Source: a virus
IMG/VR virus record: IMGVR_UViG_3300020417_001527
Location: 1-64,000 of that record
Direction: 5' to 3' (one strand)
Length of the DNA stretch: 64,000 nucleotides
A program made the position numbers and the translations under genes. The notes beneath the pieces were generated by a model. That model was given only the letters and a program-made list of their open reading frames with translations, did not search any database and had not been told where the DNA came from. Shown here one piece after another: positions 9,954 through 19,256 of the stretch. Numbering within the stretch: the first letter of the stretch is position 1; every line of letters begins with the position of its first letter.

Positions 9954-11139
9954 AATAAATCTACTGTCAGACGATCGTTATTATGATCTATTTGCAAACT
10001 TAAATCAATGGGGTATAAACCATGATGAGATCTGTGCAATCATTGGTGATTCACCTGTGCAAGAATATATCATAAAGAGTCATCCGTATTGGTTACCAGG
10101 GCTGAATGGTTCAGCCACATATGAAACTGATCCACAAACAGAATACTTCAAAAACTATGCTGACTCCATTGAAACACATTGGGACAGCATACGTGCTGGC
10201 GATACTCGACTGGTATTTCTGTTACAGGATTGGTGGACCACCATGAACGAACAAGAAAAAGCACACTCACCCAACATGGAAGGTGAATTCACTTCATTGG
10301 ATTTATACAATACTCTGTATCACAGTTTGAAAGCACGTGATTTACTTGCAGGTTCAAGATTTGTATGTGGCTCCAGCATACAAGGAGTTGTACAACACAC
10401 AGACTGGCCCATATATGATTACAATGAACCTTTCTTACGCTGGTCCATGCTTAAAAATTATCCTGTAGAAACTGCCACCAGTTTTCGTAAACATTTTTTG
10501 TGGTTGAACAGACGTTTACGCACACATCGAGTGTTGGCTCTGCATGAAGCATATAAACATCAACTGTTACAGCATTGCACATACACCGCACACGAATGGT
10601 CTGAACTGGATGAAACCTTCTACGAAGATACCATAAGAGCATACACAGACGAAGTTGACATGTCATTTGCTGAGTTCAATGGTAGACAATACATTGGTGA
10701 TTCATATGATGTATCCACTGATGTACAGTATGTGCCTGAAGCTCTAGCAACTCGGAATGCATCTGCAGACTGCTTTGCAGAAATTGTAACAGAATTTAAT
10801 TACAGCGATAATAAAGTTTATTTGACAGAAAAAATTGCTCGTGCTATTGTTAATAAAAAACCTTTTTTAATCATTGGAGATCGAAACAGTTTGAAAGAAT
10901 TACAACGCATGGGTTTTAAAACATTTAATAACTTTTGGGGTGAAAGTTATGACACACAGCCTGGCATATATAATAGAATAAAGAAAGTAATGTATCAACT
11001 TCAAAATATTGTACAAACCATAGATTTAAATCAACCGTACACAGATGAAATGCACAGCGTTCTAGAACACAACTATCGTCATTTCTTTGGTGCATTCACA
11101 GACCAACAGAATAAAAAACTTGAAAGTATATTTGCATGA
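9931..11139 (+). CDS. Putative glycosyltransferase-like protein (exostosin/GT10-like C-terminus)
   Basis: 402 residues from ATG 9931 (an in-frame ATG at 9856 would overlap the upstream gene by 98 bases). The C-terminal part contains a pattern like the donor-binding region of GT10/exostosin-type enzymes: LTEKIARAIVNKKPFLIIG followed by a conserved MGFKTF. The central FLWLNRRLRTHR segment recurs as FLSLNRNVKIHR in the protein at 19794-20969, so the two are paralogues. Glycosyl transfer is inferred only from this similarity and from neighbouring sugar-nucleotide genes; no DxD motif is decisive. Confidence 0.6.
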   Translation: MTQTFHSKINLLSDDRYYDLFANLNQWGINHDEICAIIGDSPVQEYIIKSHPYWLPGLNGSATYETDPQTEYFKNYADSIETHWDSIRAGDTRLVFLLQDWWTTMNEQEKAHSPNMEGEFTSLDLYNTLYHSLKARDLLAGSRFVCGSSIQGVVQHTDWPIYDYNEPFLRWSMLKNYPVETATSFRKHFLWLNRRLRTHRVLALHEAYKHQLLQHCTYTAHEWSELDETFYEDTIRAYTDEVDMSFAEFNGRQYIGDSYDVSTDVQYVPEALATRNASADCFAEIVTEFNYSDNKVYLTEKIARAIVNKKPFLIIGDRNSLKELQRMGFKTFNNFWGESYDTQPGIYNRIKKVMYQLQNIVQTIDLNQPYTDEMHSVLEHNYRHFFGAFTDQQNKKLESIFA

Positions 11140-12656
11140 CACCACAAGAAGTAATTGACAATGCCAATGATATGAGCATTTGGGATAATGCTGTATGGGT
11201 AAACACACAGCAAGGTACATTCTTTGTACCTATATGGCGTAACGGCAATACTAAATTTCTGTACATTGCAGAACAGTTTGGTTATACTCTAGAAAACAAT
11301 TATGATGTCACAGGTCTAATAGGATATGCCTTTGTGAGACAGCCTGAAAAAAGAATTGTTGGCCAAATAAAAAGAGCCATGGTTAATCAGGACTGGTCGT
11401 TTGAGGATGCTGTAAACAATGCAAAGGGCAATAAGCATGAACTGGATGTACATTTGCTCTCACAACACAGTTTTTTAGATCAATATCCGTTACGCTATTG
11501 CATTGATTTAGATGATATACGCAAAACAGGACATGAACATATAGATAGTGTACTAGATGAATTTATACATGATGATCAAAGACCTTCGCAAGTAATAGAT
11601 GAAACAGTTAATGAACTCATAACACCACACATAATAGATCTATATCATGAGGATCGTATGCCTTCTGTGGGCATTGTGGGTGTGGGCAACATAGGCTCTG
11701 TGTTAGCAGATGTTCTAACACAAAAAAATGTTGTTGTCAAGAAGTTTGATATTCATGAACAGTACGACACACTTGAAGATGTTCGTGCATGTGATGTCAT
11801 ATGGATATGTGTGGACACTCCTACCACTCAGGATTATGGTGATTATGATTATACCAATCTAAATTCTGCACTTAATTATTTTGAAAATAAAGTTATTATC
11901 GTTGGTTGCACAGTATCACCTGGCACAATTCGTACTCTGCACACAAAAAATTGTGTATTAATCTACATGCCTTTTTTGATTTCACAGGGCAATGTTGCTG
12001 ATGGATTGATAGAACCTGACTGCTGGTTCATTGGTGGAGTGTACAATCGTTCAGTGAATGCACTGGTATCCAGATTAAGCAATGCACCAAAGCATTGGGG
12101 CACTTGGCAAGAAGCAGAAATGGCCAAGGTGCTGTACAACTGTTGGATCATACAAAAGATAAACTTTGCCAATTGGGCATCTGATCTAGCATATGAAGTT
12201 GTGGGTAATGCAGATGCTCAAAAAGTAATGCGTTGGCTTGGAGAGTCGAACAAACTTATAACCAGCGATGCATACATGCGACCAGGTTGGGGTGATGGTG
12301 GACCTTGTCACCCACGTGATAATTTAATGATGAGTTACATTTCAGGTCAAAAATTAGGTTATGATCCAGCCTGGAATCAACACACAACCAGACTGGCACA
12401 AGCCAAACTGATGGCAAAACGTGCAGTAGCAACAGGATTGCCTGTTATCATATTGGGCAAAAGTTACAAAGCCGGAACTGATAGCACAGAAGGTTCATAC
12501 AGTTTGGTGGTTGCAGAACAAATTGAGCTACAGGGTGGAACAGTTTATTTTGAAGACCACTTGACAAGTGGCGATTATTGTTATATACTAGCACATAACG
12601 ATTTCTATGGACACGAGCCGTCTGAAAGAAGCACAGTAATTAATCCATGGGTATAA
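11136..12656 (+). CDS. UDP-glucose/GDP-mannose dehydrogenase family protein with N-terminal extension
   Basis: 506 residues. The NAD-binding Rossmann motif VGIVGVGNIGS begins near residue 178, PTTQDYGDYDYTNL is the family signature, the central helix includes VLYNCWIIQKINFAN, and the catalytic cysteine lies in GGPCHPRDN. A C-terminal UDP-binding-type domain follows (LGKSYKAGTDSTEGS). Such enzymes oxidise a nucleotide-sugar C6 alcohol to a uronate using NAD. The first about 175 residues are not part of the family and I do not recognise them. It starts in an ATGA overlap and precedes other sugar genes, which fits nucleotide-sugar synthesis. Confidence 0.85.
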   Translation: MTPQEVIDNANDMSIWDNAVWVNTQQGTFFVPIWRNGNTKFLYIAEQFGYTLENNYDVTGLIGYAFVRQPEKRIVGQIKRAMVNQDWSFEDAVNNAKGNKHELDVHLLSQHSFLDQYPLRYCIDLDDIRKTGHEHIDSVLDEFIHDDQRPSQVIDETVNELITPHIIDLYHEDRMPSVGIVGVGNIGSVLADVLTQKNVVVKKFDIHEQYDTLEDVRACDVIWICVDTPTTQDYGDYDYTNLNSALNYFENKVIIVGCTVSPGTIRTLHTKNCVLIYMPFLISQGNVADGLIEPDCWFIGGVYNRSVNALVSRLSNAPKHWGTWQEAEMAKVLYNCWIIQKINFANWASDLAYEVVGNADAQKVMRWLGESNKLITSDAYMRPGWGDGGPCHPRDNLMMSYISGQKLGYDPAWNQHTTRLAQAKLMAKRAVATGLPVIILGKSYKAGTDSTEGSYSLVVAEQIELQGGTVYFEDHLTSGDYCYILAHNDFYGHEPSERSTVINPWV

Positions 12657-13822
12657 TAATTAACTCAGTCAATAACTGCAGAGTTTGTAAATCACCGGTT
12701 AAAATTGTGGCAAACTTTGGCGACATATACGTCAATGACTTTCCAGCACGATCAGGTGAGCATCGAGGTCAAGCACCCATGGTGCTACAGCAATGCACCG
12801 AATGTGATCTAGTACAAATGAAAGATACAGTAGATCCTCAAATACTGTATGGTGATCATTACTGGTATGAATCAGGTTTAAATCCTAAACTAAAACAAAA
12901 CCTATTGGACATTGCAGGATATGTCAACGAGCATACCTCACCAGGTGATGTGGTATTGGATATAGGTGCCAATGACGGTACGCTGTTATCAGGCATAGAA
13001 ACAGATAGATTTCGCATAGGCTGTGAACCTGCTTCTAATCTATGGGATAAACTTGCTCCACATTGTGATGAAATGATCAAAACCATGTTCTCACATCTAC
13101 AAATAGAATCAGACATAGCAATACACAAAGCCTCAGCTATCACAGCCATTGGCATGTTTTATGATATGGATGATCCCAATGAATTTATTCATAGTGTAGA
13201 AAAGTGTTTGGCAGACGATGGTATTTTTATTGCACAATTAATGACACTGGCTCCTATGCTGGAAATGAATGATTTAGGCAATGTGTGTCACGAACATTTA
13301 GAATATTATTCATACAAAAGTTTAGTGGCTCTGTATGAACGCAATGGATTAGAAATATTTGATTTATACTTTAATGACATACAGGGTGGATCATATCAAA
13401 TATGGGCAAGAAAATATCGCACAGGTTCTATAGAACACACAGAAGATATATCATCCATACACGACTTTTATGATTCAGTTATAACTCGTGGCATGCAACT
13501 ACGAGCCGAACTAACACAATTTACAAATGCTGGTAAAAAAGTATATGTATACGGTGCTTCAACAAAAGGTAACACAATGTTACAGTTATGGGACATAGGC
13601 AACTACTTTGAAGGAGCGGCCGAAATACACCCGGATAAGATAGGTAGATTCACTGTAGGTACAAACATTCCTATTGTGAGTGAACAAGAAGCACGAGAAA
13701 ATGCTGATGTGTTCTTTGTGCCAAATTTTGGATTTCGAGATATGTTCGTCAAAAAAGAACGTGAATGGTTAGAAAAGGGTGGCCGTATGATATTTGCCAT
13801 GCCCCGGGTTGAAGTGATATGA
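12647..13822 (+). CDS. SAM-dependent sugar C-methyltransferase family protein
   Basis: 391 residues with the three parts of the NovU/TylC3-type C-methyltransferases: an N-terminal zinc ribbon (C11, C14, C50, C53), a class I methyltransferase fold with VLDIGANDGT at about 103-112, and a C-terminal domain with a YVYGASTKGNT nucleotide-fold segment. The HEH-containing motif (VCHEHLEYYS), typical of the active site, is present. The family methylates a carbon of dTDP-ketosugars. Its place between a UDP-sugar dehydrogenase and SDR/aminotransferase genes supports a branched deoxysugar pathway. It overlaps the upstream gene by 10 bases. Confidence 0.87.
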   Translation: MGIIINSVNNCRVCKSPVKIVANFGDIYVNDFPARSGEHRGQAPMVLQQCTECDLVQMKDTVDPQILYGDHYWYESGLNPKLKQNLLDIAGYVNEHTSPGDVVLDIGANDGTLLSGIETDRFRIGCEPASNLWDKLAPHCDEMIKTMFSHLQIESDIAIHKASAITAIGMFYDMDDPNEFIHSVEKCLADDGIFIAQLMTLAPMLEMNDLGNVCHEHLEYYSYKSLVALYERNGLEIFDLYFNDIQGGSYQIWARKYRTGSIEHTEDISSIHDFYDSVITRGMQLRAELTQFTNAGKKVYVYGASTKGNTMLQLWDIGNYFEGAAEIHPDKIGRFTVGTNIPIVSEQEARENADVFFVPNFGFRDMFVKKEREWLEKGGRMIFAMPRVEVI

Positions 13823-14544
13823 AAACATTAATAGTGGCCGCACCACGCACAGGATCACATGCATTAACCAGTACTCTACCAAACCCTTTGTACGAATGTT
13901 TTAATATAGAAGATTTAATTATACCAAGATTAAAACACAGTGGCAAAATAAATTATGATTTATTAAGCAAATGGTTTTTAGATGCACTAGAAAGATATGA
14001 TTTTGTGGAAGCATATAAAAATAGACCGGTTATACCCGCAGAACATTTTTTAAAAAGCTATGACGCAGACATGCAAAGCATAGAGCTTGATGAGTATCCT
14101 ACTCTAACAGAAGTGCTCAATGAACACCAAAGACGCTGGAAAATTATATCTGCTATGCCTGAATGGACAGTAAAAATAATTCGCTATCAAGGTGTACCTG
14201 CCACAGTGGTTGCGGACATAAAAGAACAAGCAGATCGTGTTATAAGACTACAGCGTAGGAACAAATTAGAACAAGCAATATCTTGGGTAAAAACACAAGG
14301 CGACACACAAGCATATCACAATGCTTCAGGCGATGCAGGCGAGTTGGATTATGCTCTGTTTGAACGTGCAGTACTGGCCATGCATGAAGAAGATCTTTGG
14401 ATTGAAGAACATTTTGGAGACATAGAGCCAACATACTATGAAGACCTTGACTTGTCAACCTCTGAATGGTATAAAAACACAGTCGCACTTGAATATGATG
14501 AATCTAAATGCAAAGAAATACTTGACCGATGCTTAAAAATATAA
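13819..14544 (+). CDS. Putative sulfotransferase (Stf0-like)
   Basis: 241 residues. The N-terminus IVAAPRTGSHAL matches the 5'-phosphosulfate-binding loop of sulfotransferases, and RVIRLQRRNKLEQAISW resembles their 3'-phosphate-binding segment. These enzymes move a sulfuryl group from PAPS to a hydroxyl of a sugar or lipid. The acceptor is unknown, but the sugar genes around it suggest a glycan. An APS-kinase-like gene at 22023-22451 could supply PAPS. It starts in an ATGA overlap. Length and motifs fit the family; overall assignment is moderate. Confidence 0.7.
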   Translation: MKTLIVAAPRTGSHALTSTLPNPLYECFNIEDLIIPRLKHSGKINYDLLSKWFLDALERYDFVEAYKNRPVIPAEHFLKSYDADMQSIELDEYPTLTEVLNEHQRRWKIISAMPEWTVKIIRYQGVPATVVADIKEQADRVIRLQRRNKLEQAISWVKTQGDTQAYHNASGDAGELDYALFERAVLAMHEEDLWIEEHFGDIEPTYYEDLDLSTSEWYKNTVALEYDESKCKEILDRCLKI

Positions 14545-15185
14545 TAGAACAAACAGACTTTTCTGAATTATATCGTACAGAAAAATCAGATTACTTTCGA
14601 CGTATCACAACCACAGAAATGGATTATTGGGACACGCACGAACGAATGTTTGCTACAGTTCCAAAAACAGCAAAGATATTAGATGTAGGTGTGTGGTTTG
14701 GAGTTGTGCCATGGGCTTTACAACAACTGGGCTATACTGATGTAAGCACCACAGAATGTGAAGCACACTCACAGGGCAAAAGAGAAAGTTTTGAAGTGTT
14801 GTGGTCATGGATGAATATCCAACCTTTTGAATTGCATATAAAACCACAACAAGAGTTTGTGTTACCAGACACATATGATGTTATAACAATGACCAAAAGC
14901 AATGTGTTTTGGAAAACAGAAGAAGTTGTGCATCATGCAGGAGATCTTGTAAACACAGAATGGCAGGTAACAGGTGCAGACAATCAAATACACAGTTACT
15001 TTACTCTGTACACGGTGGATGACTGGGTGTTCTTTGTGAATAATATTCGGAAATTTTTAAACCCAGGTGGTCGTGCTTTAATACAGCCTGAACCTTGGGC
15101 ATATGATTCTATTGCACATTACTCCACAGCAAGAGATTATCTACTGAGATTTAAACGTGATGGTTATTTGGAAATTAAAAAATGA
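14529..15185 (+). CDS. Class I SAM-dependent methyltransferase
   Basis: 218 residues. Motif I is AKILDVGVWFGVVPW, followed by an acidic strand end (STTECEAH), YDVITM as motif II and LNPGGRALIQPEP near the end, the standard order of a class I methyltransferase. The glycine loop is DVGVWFG rather than DxGxGxG, a looser but common form. The acceptor cannot be read from sequence; its neighbours suggest a sugar or a sugar-linked product. It overlaps the sulfotransferase-like gene by 16 bases and abuts the next gene by ATGA. Confidence 0.78.
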   Translation: MLKNIIEQTDFSELYRTEKSDYFRRITTTEMDYWDTHERMFATVPKTAKILDVGVWFGVVPWALQQLGYTDVSTTECEAHSQGKRESFEVLWSWMNIQPFELHIKPQQEFVLPDTYDVITMTKSNVFWKTEEVVHHAGDLVNTEWQVTGADNQIHSYFTLYTVDDWVFFVNNIRKFLNPGGRALIQPEPWAYDSIAHYSTARDYLLRFKRDGYLEIKK

Positions 15186-16090
15186 TATATTATTTGGCAG
15201 GTGACAGAGGATTGGTAGGTCGTAACTATCGTGAATATTTAAAAAAGAAAAATATCACAGTGAGAGGTGGTAATACCGATACAACTGATTATACACATTA
15301 TCAACAAACATTCAGTGATATTACACGTGACGGTCCACGCCCTTCGCATATGATTATTAATGCGGCCACAGTAGGAGGACTACAAGAGGATTTAGATCGT
15401 AGTTTTGAATTACTATTGCGTAACTTAAAAATACAAAACAACCTACTTGAAATGGCAAGCACAGCAGGTATAGAAAGAGTATTGTTACAAGGCAGTACTT
15501 GCAGTTATCCGGAACTGGGTGAACAACCATACCAAGAAGATCAATTGATGGACGGCAAAATATATGAAGGATATTTAACTACAGCGTTACCTAAACTTGT
15601 AGGTATGCATCAATGTAGAGCTATTAATAAAGAACGTGGTTATCGATGGCGTACAGCCGTATGCACAAACATGTTTGGTCCAGGTGATCGTACAGGAGAA
15701 CACGCACATGTCGTTGGTGCGTTAATGCAAAAGTTTGTTGATGCAGTAAAGAATGATCACACAGAAATAGAAATATGGGGTTCAGGAAGGCAAAGCAGAG
15801 ATTTATTATATATCGACGATGCTGTAAGAGCCATGGATATTATCGTTAATAACGACAAGTATGATACAGTTAACGTAGCAAGTGGTTATGAGGTTTCTAT
15901 TAGCGAAATAGCCACTTGCATTGCAAACATTGCCGGGTTTAAAGGTAGACTTTGGTATAATACAGACAGGCCAGAGGGCATTAATAAACGTGCAATTTCA
16001 AATAAAAGATTAATTGAATTAGGATGGGAACATCATTATTGTATGCAAGATGCTCTTGCAATCACATACGAGTGGTATTATAATGCATGA
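15182..16090 (+). CDS. GDP-L-fucose-synthase-like SDR with altered catalytic tyrosine
   Basis: 302 residues. The NAD(P)-binding start is LAGDRGLVGRNY, and GSTCSYPE matches the Ser-x-Cys-x-Tyr-Pro segment of GDP-L-fucose synthase (GMER). In that family the active-site YxxxK follows; here the aligned residues read TALPK, so the expected catalytic tyrosine appears to be threonine while the lysine remains. The late motif WGSGRQSRDLLYIDD is typical of the family. The enzyme may have a changed reaction, act as an isomerase-like variant, or use the nearby Tyr of EGY. It sits in the sugar-nucleotide block. Confidence 0.8.
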   Translation: MIYYLAGDRGLVGRNYREYLKKKNITVRGGNTDTTDYTHYQQTFSDITRDGPRPSHMIINAATVGGLQEDLDRSFELLLRNLKIQNNLLEMASTAGIERVLLQGSTCSYPELGEQPYQEDQLMDGKIYEGYLTTALPKLVGMHQCRAINKERGYRWRTAVCTNMFGPGDRTGEHAHVVGALMQKFVDAVKNDHTEIEIWGSGRQSRDLLYIDDAVRAMDIIVNNDKYDTVNVASGYEVSISEIATCIANIAGFKGRLWYNTDRPEGINKRAISNKRLIELGWEHHYCMQDALAITYEWYYNA

Positions 16091-16955
16091 TTTTATCTAT
16101 GCAGGACCTTCATGGGCAGTACAGAGTTTTGAAACTCCTGGCGGCGATGATGCACAAAAGGTAAACATAGGTGACATGTTTGCCCAAGAATACAATCTAT
16201 CTGCTCTGCGTGTACCAAAAATGGGAGTCAGCAATGGCTGGTTGTGTGAACAGGTGCGTAGGTCCGGAGCATCACAGGACACTCCAATAATATGGGTATA
16301 CTGCGAACCACTGGGTAAACTGTATCACAAACGCACAGAGCATGACATGGCTTGGCCCTGTTATTTGGAACAATATCAACACACAGTGGCCATGCTGTTA
16401 ACTCGTGATGATTGGCGACAGTACAGATCCAACATTGCAGATTCAGAACTGGCAGAAATGAATTCACTGGGTCACCCCATTGGCATTGTAGGATCGCATG
16501 CCGATATTTTACCAGAGCAGGTGGCTGACTATGAAAACCTAACAGTGATAGAACCATCATGGCAACAGATACTGGCTTCGCATTGTAGAATAACTGCCAT
16601 GCCAGAACATATAGGGGTTGACTTTATACATCAAACCATTAAAATATATGCTAAGGATGAAAAAATATTCAATTACATTAAACAGTACAATCTCAGTCGA
16701 TGGATGGGCTACGAAGAAGTTAAAGGTGCTGTCTGCAGAGGATTAATGAAATTGGTGTATGGCGACCAAGTGCCAGAACCCTATGAACATGTTAATGCTG
16801 ATGTAATACAAACCATACACGAACACTATGAATATTGGAAACAGTTCGAAGAAGCTGGCGTATGGTCTTGGGTACATCCAAACATACGTGGAAATGAAAT
16901 ATTTTATCGTCATGTAAAAACAAAATTAAAAGGATTTATAGATGCTTACTCCTAA
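16083..16955 (+). CDS. SGNH-like hypothetical protein (GPS in place of GDS)
   Basis: 290 residues from ATG 16083, which overlaps the preceding stop by 8 bases; the in-frame leucine codon at 16050 is less likely. The N-terminus IYAGPSWAVQSF and a following GVSNGWL resemble blocks I and II/III of SGNH hydrolases, but the nucleophile motif reads GPS, not GDS. No DxxH is clear at the C-terminus. It is probably part of the set of SGNH-related proteins in this window (29159, 36536, 50665). Function unknown; an acyl-transfer or esterase role would need the missing residues. Confidence 0.62.
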   Translation: MHDFIYAGPSWAVQSFETPGGDDAQKVNIGDMFAQEYNLSALRVPKMGVSNGWLCEQVRRSGASQDTPIIWVYCEPLGKLYHKRTEHDMAWPCYLEQYQHTVAMLLTRDDWRQYRSNIADSELAEMNSLGHPIGIVGSHADILPEQVADYENLTVIEPSWQQILASHCRITAMPEHIGVDFIHQTIKIYAKDEKIFNYIKQYNLSRWMGYEEVKGAVCRGLMKLVYGDQVPEPYEHVNADVIQTIHEHYEYWKQFEEAGVWSWVHPNIRGNEIFYRHVKTKLKGFIDAYS

Positions 16956-18012
16956 CTCACACATGAATCCGGTGTATGATCGCCGTGAAATTGATGCTGT
17001 AAAAGATTACATGTTTTCAGATGGTTGGATCATGGAACACACAGTTACTCGTGAAATGGAATCAAAGATTTGCGAATACACAGGTGCCAAACATGCACAC
17101 ATGGTTCCTTCAGCAACAATGGGACTGTTACTTGCTTCAATGTTGAGTGATATACAACCCAGTGAACATTTTGATTGTCCTGCATACACACAGGCCGCCA
17201 CAGCAAATGGTTCTATATTAATGGGTGCATTTCCAGAGTTTATTGATGTTGATCCTGTGAGCTACACAATAGACTTTAGCCGAGTAAAAAATAGAGTGGT
17301 GTATGTGACATCTATCAATGGTAGATATCCTGTTAACGCAAGAAAAGAAATAATGAATTTACGAGATCGCGGACACTTTGTGATCGAAGATTCAGCACAA
17401 GCACTAGGCTCTTGGCATCAAGGACATCACATTGGCACCATGGGACACGTGGGTGTTTTCTCTTTTGGTGCTCCTAAAATTATCACCACTGGACAAGGCG
17501 GTTGTATTGTTACCAATGATGATGCAATATCAGAACGCATACACGCTATTAAAAACTTTGGTCGTACAGTAGGCATTGGTGAAACATATAATATAATGGG
17601 AATGAATTTTAAATTTACAGATCTACAGGCCGCATTTGGCTGTGAGCAAATGAATCGGTTACCGAAAGTAGTAAATCGTAAAAAAGAAATATACACAGCA
17701 TATAGACGATTGCTGGGAGATACCTGTGAATTTGTTGCAACAAATGTTCGCACAACCACACCAACCTATCCTGAAATATTGGTAGACGATAGAGATGCAC
17801 TGGCTGAACATCTGCGTTCTCAGAATATTGGGTGTAGAGCTGTGTATTCAAGTCTGGCCAAACAGCCTTATCATGGTTCTAGATTTGCCAGACATGCTCC
17901 TGTTACAGAACGAATTGGTAGCAGAGGATTACAGTTACCAGGACAAGCCAATCTCACTGATGCAGACATTGTTTCTGTTTGTACAGCAATTAAAGATTAT
18001 TATAAACAGTGA
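16942..18012 (+). CDS. DegT/DnrJ/EryC1/StrS-family aminotransferase
   Basis: 356 residues, full length for a sugar aminotransferase. VIEDSAQALGS carries the PLP-contacting Asp and the Gln typical of the family, and K179 in FSFGAPKIITTGQGG is the Schiff-base lysine. These enzymes transfer an amino group from Glu or Gln to a ketosugar bound to dTDP or UDP. The cupin at 18882-19256, on the other strand, resembles the 3,4-ketoisomerases that feed such aminotransferases. ATG 16942 overlaps the upstream gene by 14 bases; the 3' end overlaps the convergent epimerase by 23. Confidence 0.9.
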   Translation: MLTPNSHMNPVYDRREIDAVKDYMFSDGWIMEHTVTREMESKICEYTGAKHAHMVPSATMGLLLASMLSDIQPSEHFDCPAYTQAATANGSILMGAFPEFIDVDPVSYTIDFSRVKNRVVYVTSINGRYPVNARKEIMNLRDRGHFVIEDSAQALGSWHQGHHIGTMGHVGVFSFGAPKIITTGQGGCIVTNDDAISERIHAIKNFGRTVGIGETYNIMGMNFKFTDLQAAFGCEQMNRLPKVVNRKKEIYTAYRRLLGDTCEFVATNVRTTTPTYPEILVDDRDALAEHLRSQNIGCRAVYSSLAKQPYHGSRFARHAPVTERIGSRGLQLPGQANLTDADIVSVCTAIKDYYKQ

Positions 18013-18907
18013 TTAAATTACGAATACCTTGATCCAGTGTTTCTTCAGCTGAAAATCCTATATTTTTTATTTTAGTATAATCAACAAAATAGTTTCTGCC
18101 ATCTTGGTCATGCTTCAATGATGTATCTTCTGTGTAGTTCCAAGCAGGTATGTGTTGTTTAATTATTTCACATATTTCTAGTTTGGTATGATTTAATCGA
18201 GCATCACCCACATTCCAAATTTCGCCACGCATGACATCATTGTGCGTGATACCCCACAAAAAGGCACGTGTTAAATCGTTGGTTGAAAGGAATGTGCGTT
18301 TAAAGTGTCCTTCAAACAGAGTCATTGCCTTTCCTTGACATGCTTGGCGTACAAAATCATTTATTAATAAATCATTGCGTAATCTATTTGAAACACCAAA
18401 TGCTGTGGCTGGTCTCAGTATCACAGCGTCTGTTCCAGCCAAATATTCTTCTCCAGCCAGTTTGTAAACACTATATGTGCTAATAGGATTGGTGGAAACC
18501 GACTCAGTACATACTGTATCTAGTGCCCCATACACGGATCCAGTACTTGCATATACAAACATTTTACCCACACTTGCATCTACGACTCGTCGAGTACCTT
18601 CTACGTTAACTCGGTACGCAAGATCAGGCTGTGCGTTACAGGCCGGAAAGCCAATAATACCTGCCAGATGTATCACAGCATCACAACTTGCTAGGATAGG
18701 CTCAACAGCAGGATCGCATATATCCATTTTATGTAGATGAAACCGTTCATGATCAATGATGTTTAACACAGGTTCTATGCCCCATGCTAACCAATCTATG
18801 CAATGCACTTCATAGGTGGCATTTAATAATTGTTCGCACAGTCTAGCACCTATATAACCGGCACCTCCTGTTACTGCTATTTTACTTCGTTCTGGTAATT
18901 GGTTCAT
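17990..18907 (-). CDS. NAD-dependent epimerase/dehydratase (extended SDR)
   Basis: 305 residues from ATG 18907; a GTG one codon earlier is also possible. It has the Rossmann signature VTGGAGYIGARL, the catalytic Ser in YASTGSVYG and an intact YSVYK active-site pair, as in UDP-glucose 4-epimerase-like and dTDP-glucose 4,6-dehydratase-like enzymes. Which sugar it acts on cannot be decided here. Unlike the SDR at 15182-16090, its catalytic residues are complete. It overlaps the cupin gene upstream by 26 bases and converges on the aminotransferase. Confidence 0.87.
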   Translation of the reverse strand: MNQLPERSKIAVTGGAGYIGARLCEQLLNATYEVHCIDWLAWGIEPVLNIIDHERFHLHKMDICDPAVEPILASCDAVIHLAGIIGFPACNAQPDLAYRVNVEGTRRVVDASVGKMFVYASTGSVYGALDTVCTESVSTNPISTYSVYKLAGEEYLAGTDAVILRPATAFGVSNRLRNDLLINDFVRQACQGKAMTLFEGHFKRTFLSTNDLTRAFLWGITHNDVMRGEIWNVGDARLNHTKLEICEIIKQHIPAWNYTEDTSLKHDQDGRNYFVDYTKIKNIGFSAEETLDQGIRNLITVYNNL

Positions 18908-19256
18908 CACAGTCGTCCCAGCGTTTGGTCAGTAGTGCAATCATTTTACAATCAGCAGTAGGATAAAATGTATGAGGTACATTCTGAGGCAAGTATATAC
19001 AATCTCCAGCACTAACAGGAGTTACTAATTCTTCTTCATTGGTTATTTCTGTGTACACACCTTCTCCTTCCACAAACATAATATATTCATCAAACTCTTT
19101 GTGGTAATGATGTCCTCTCACAGCACCTTTGAGTGTTACAATGTAATTCCATTCTTTAATGGACCATTGTTCCGGCAAATAGGTTTGAATAATGCCTCTG
19201 CCGTCTTTAAAAGTAATGGGATTTATTTGAGGATTTAGTTTTTTAATACGCTTCAT
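18882..19256 (-). CDS. Cupin sugar 3,4-ketoisomerase-like protein (WxcM/FdtA type)
   Basis: 124 residues. The single cupin domain has the metal- or substrate-site histidines in RGHHYHKEFDEY and a second motif GDCIYLPQNVPHTFYP. The early DGRGI and the length fit the WxcM/FdtA/QdtA group, which isomerise dTDP-4-keto-6-deoxyglucose to the 3-keto sugar before transamination. With the DegT aminotransferase this would give a 3-amino-3,6-dideoxysugar; that pathway is inferred. A plain sugar epimerase or storage-type cupin is the alternative. ATG at 19256. Confidence 0.72.
   Translation of the reverse strand: MKRIKKLNPQINPITFKDGRGIIQTYLPEQWSIKEWNYIVTLKGAVRGHHYHKEFDEYIMFVEGEGVYTEITNEEELVTPVSAGDCIYLPQNVPHTFYPTADCKMIALLTKRWDDCDEPITRTK

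Noticed and set aside
10030-10060. GDS in the glycosyltransferase-like protein as a fifth SGNH member
   Set aside because: The IIGDSPVQ stretch is not followed by the block II-V pattern, and the rest aligns with the paralogue at 19794, which lacks it.
15182-16090. Possible pseudogene because of the Tyr-to-Thr change
   Set aside because: The frame is intact, all other motifs are kept and it is coupled to its neighbours, so I treat it as functional with altered chemistry.
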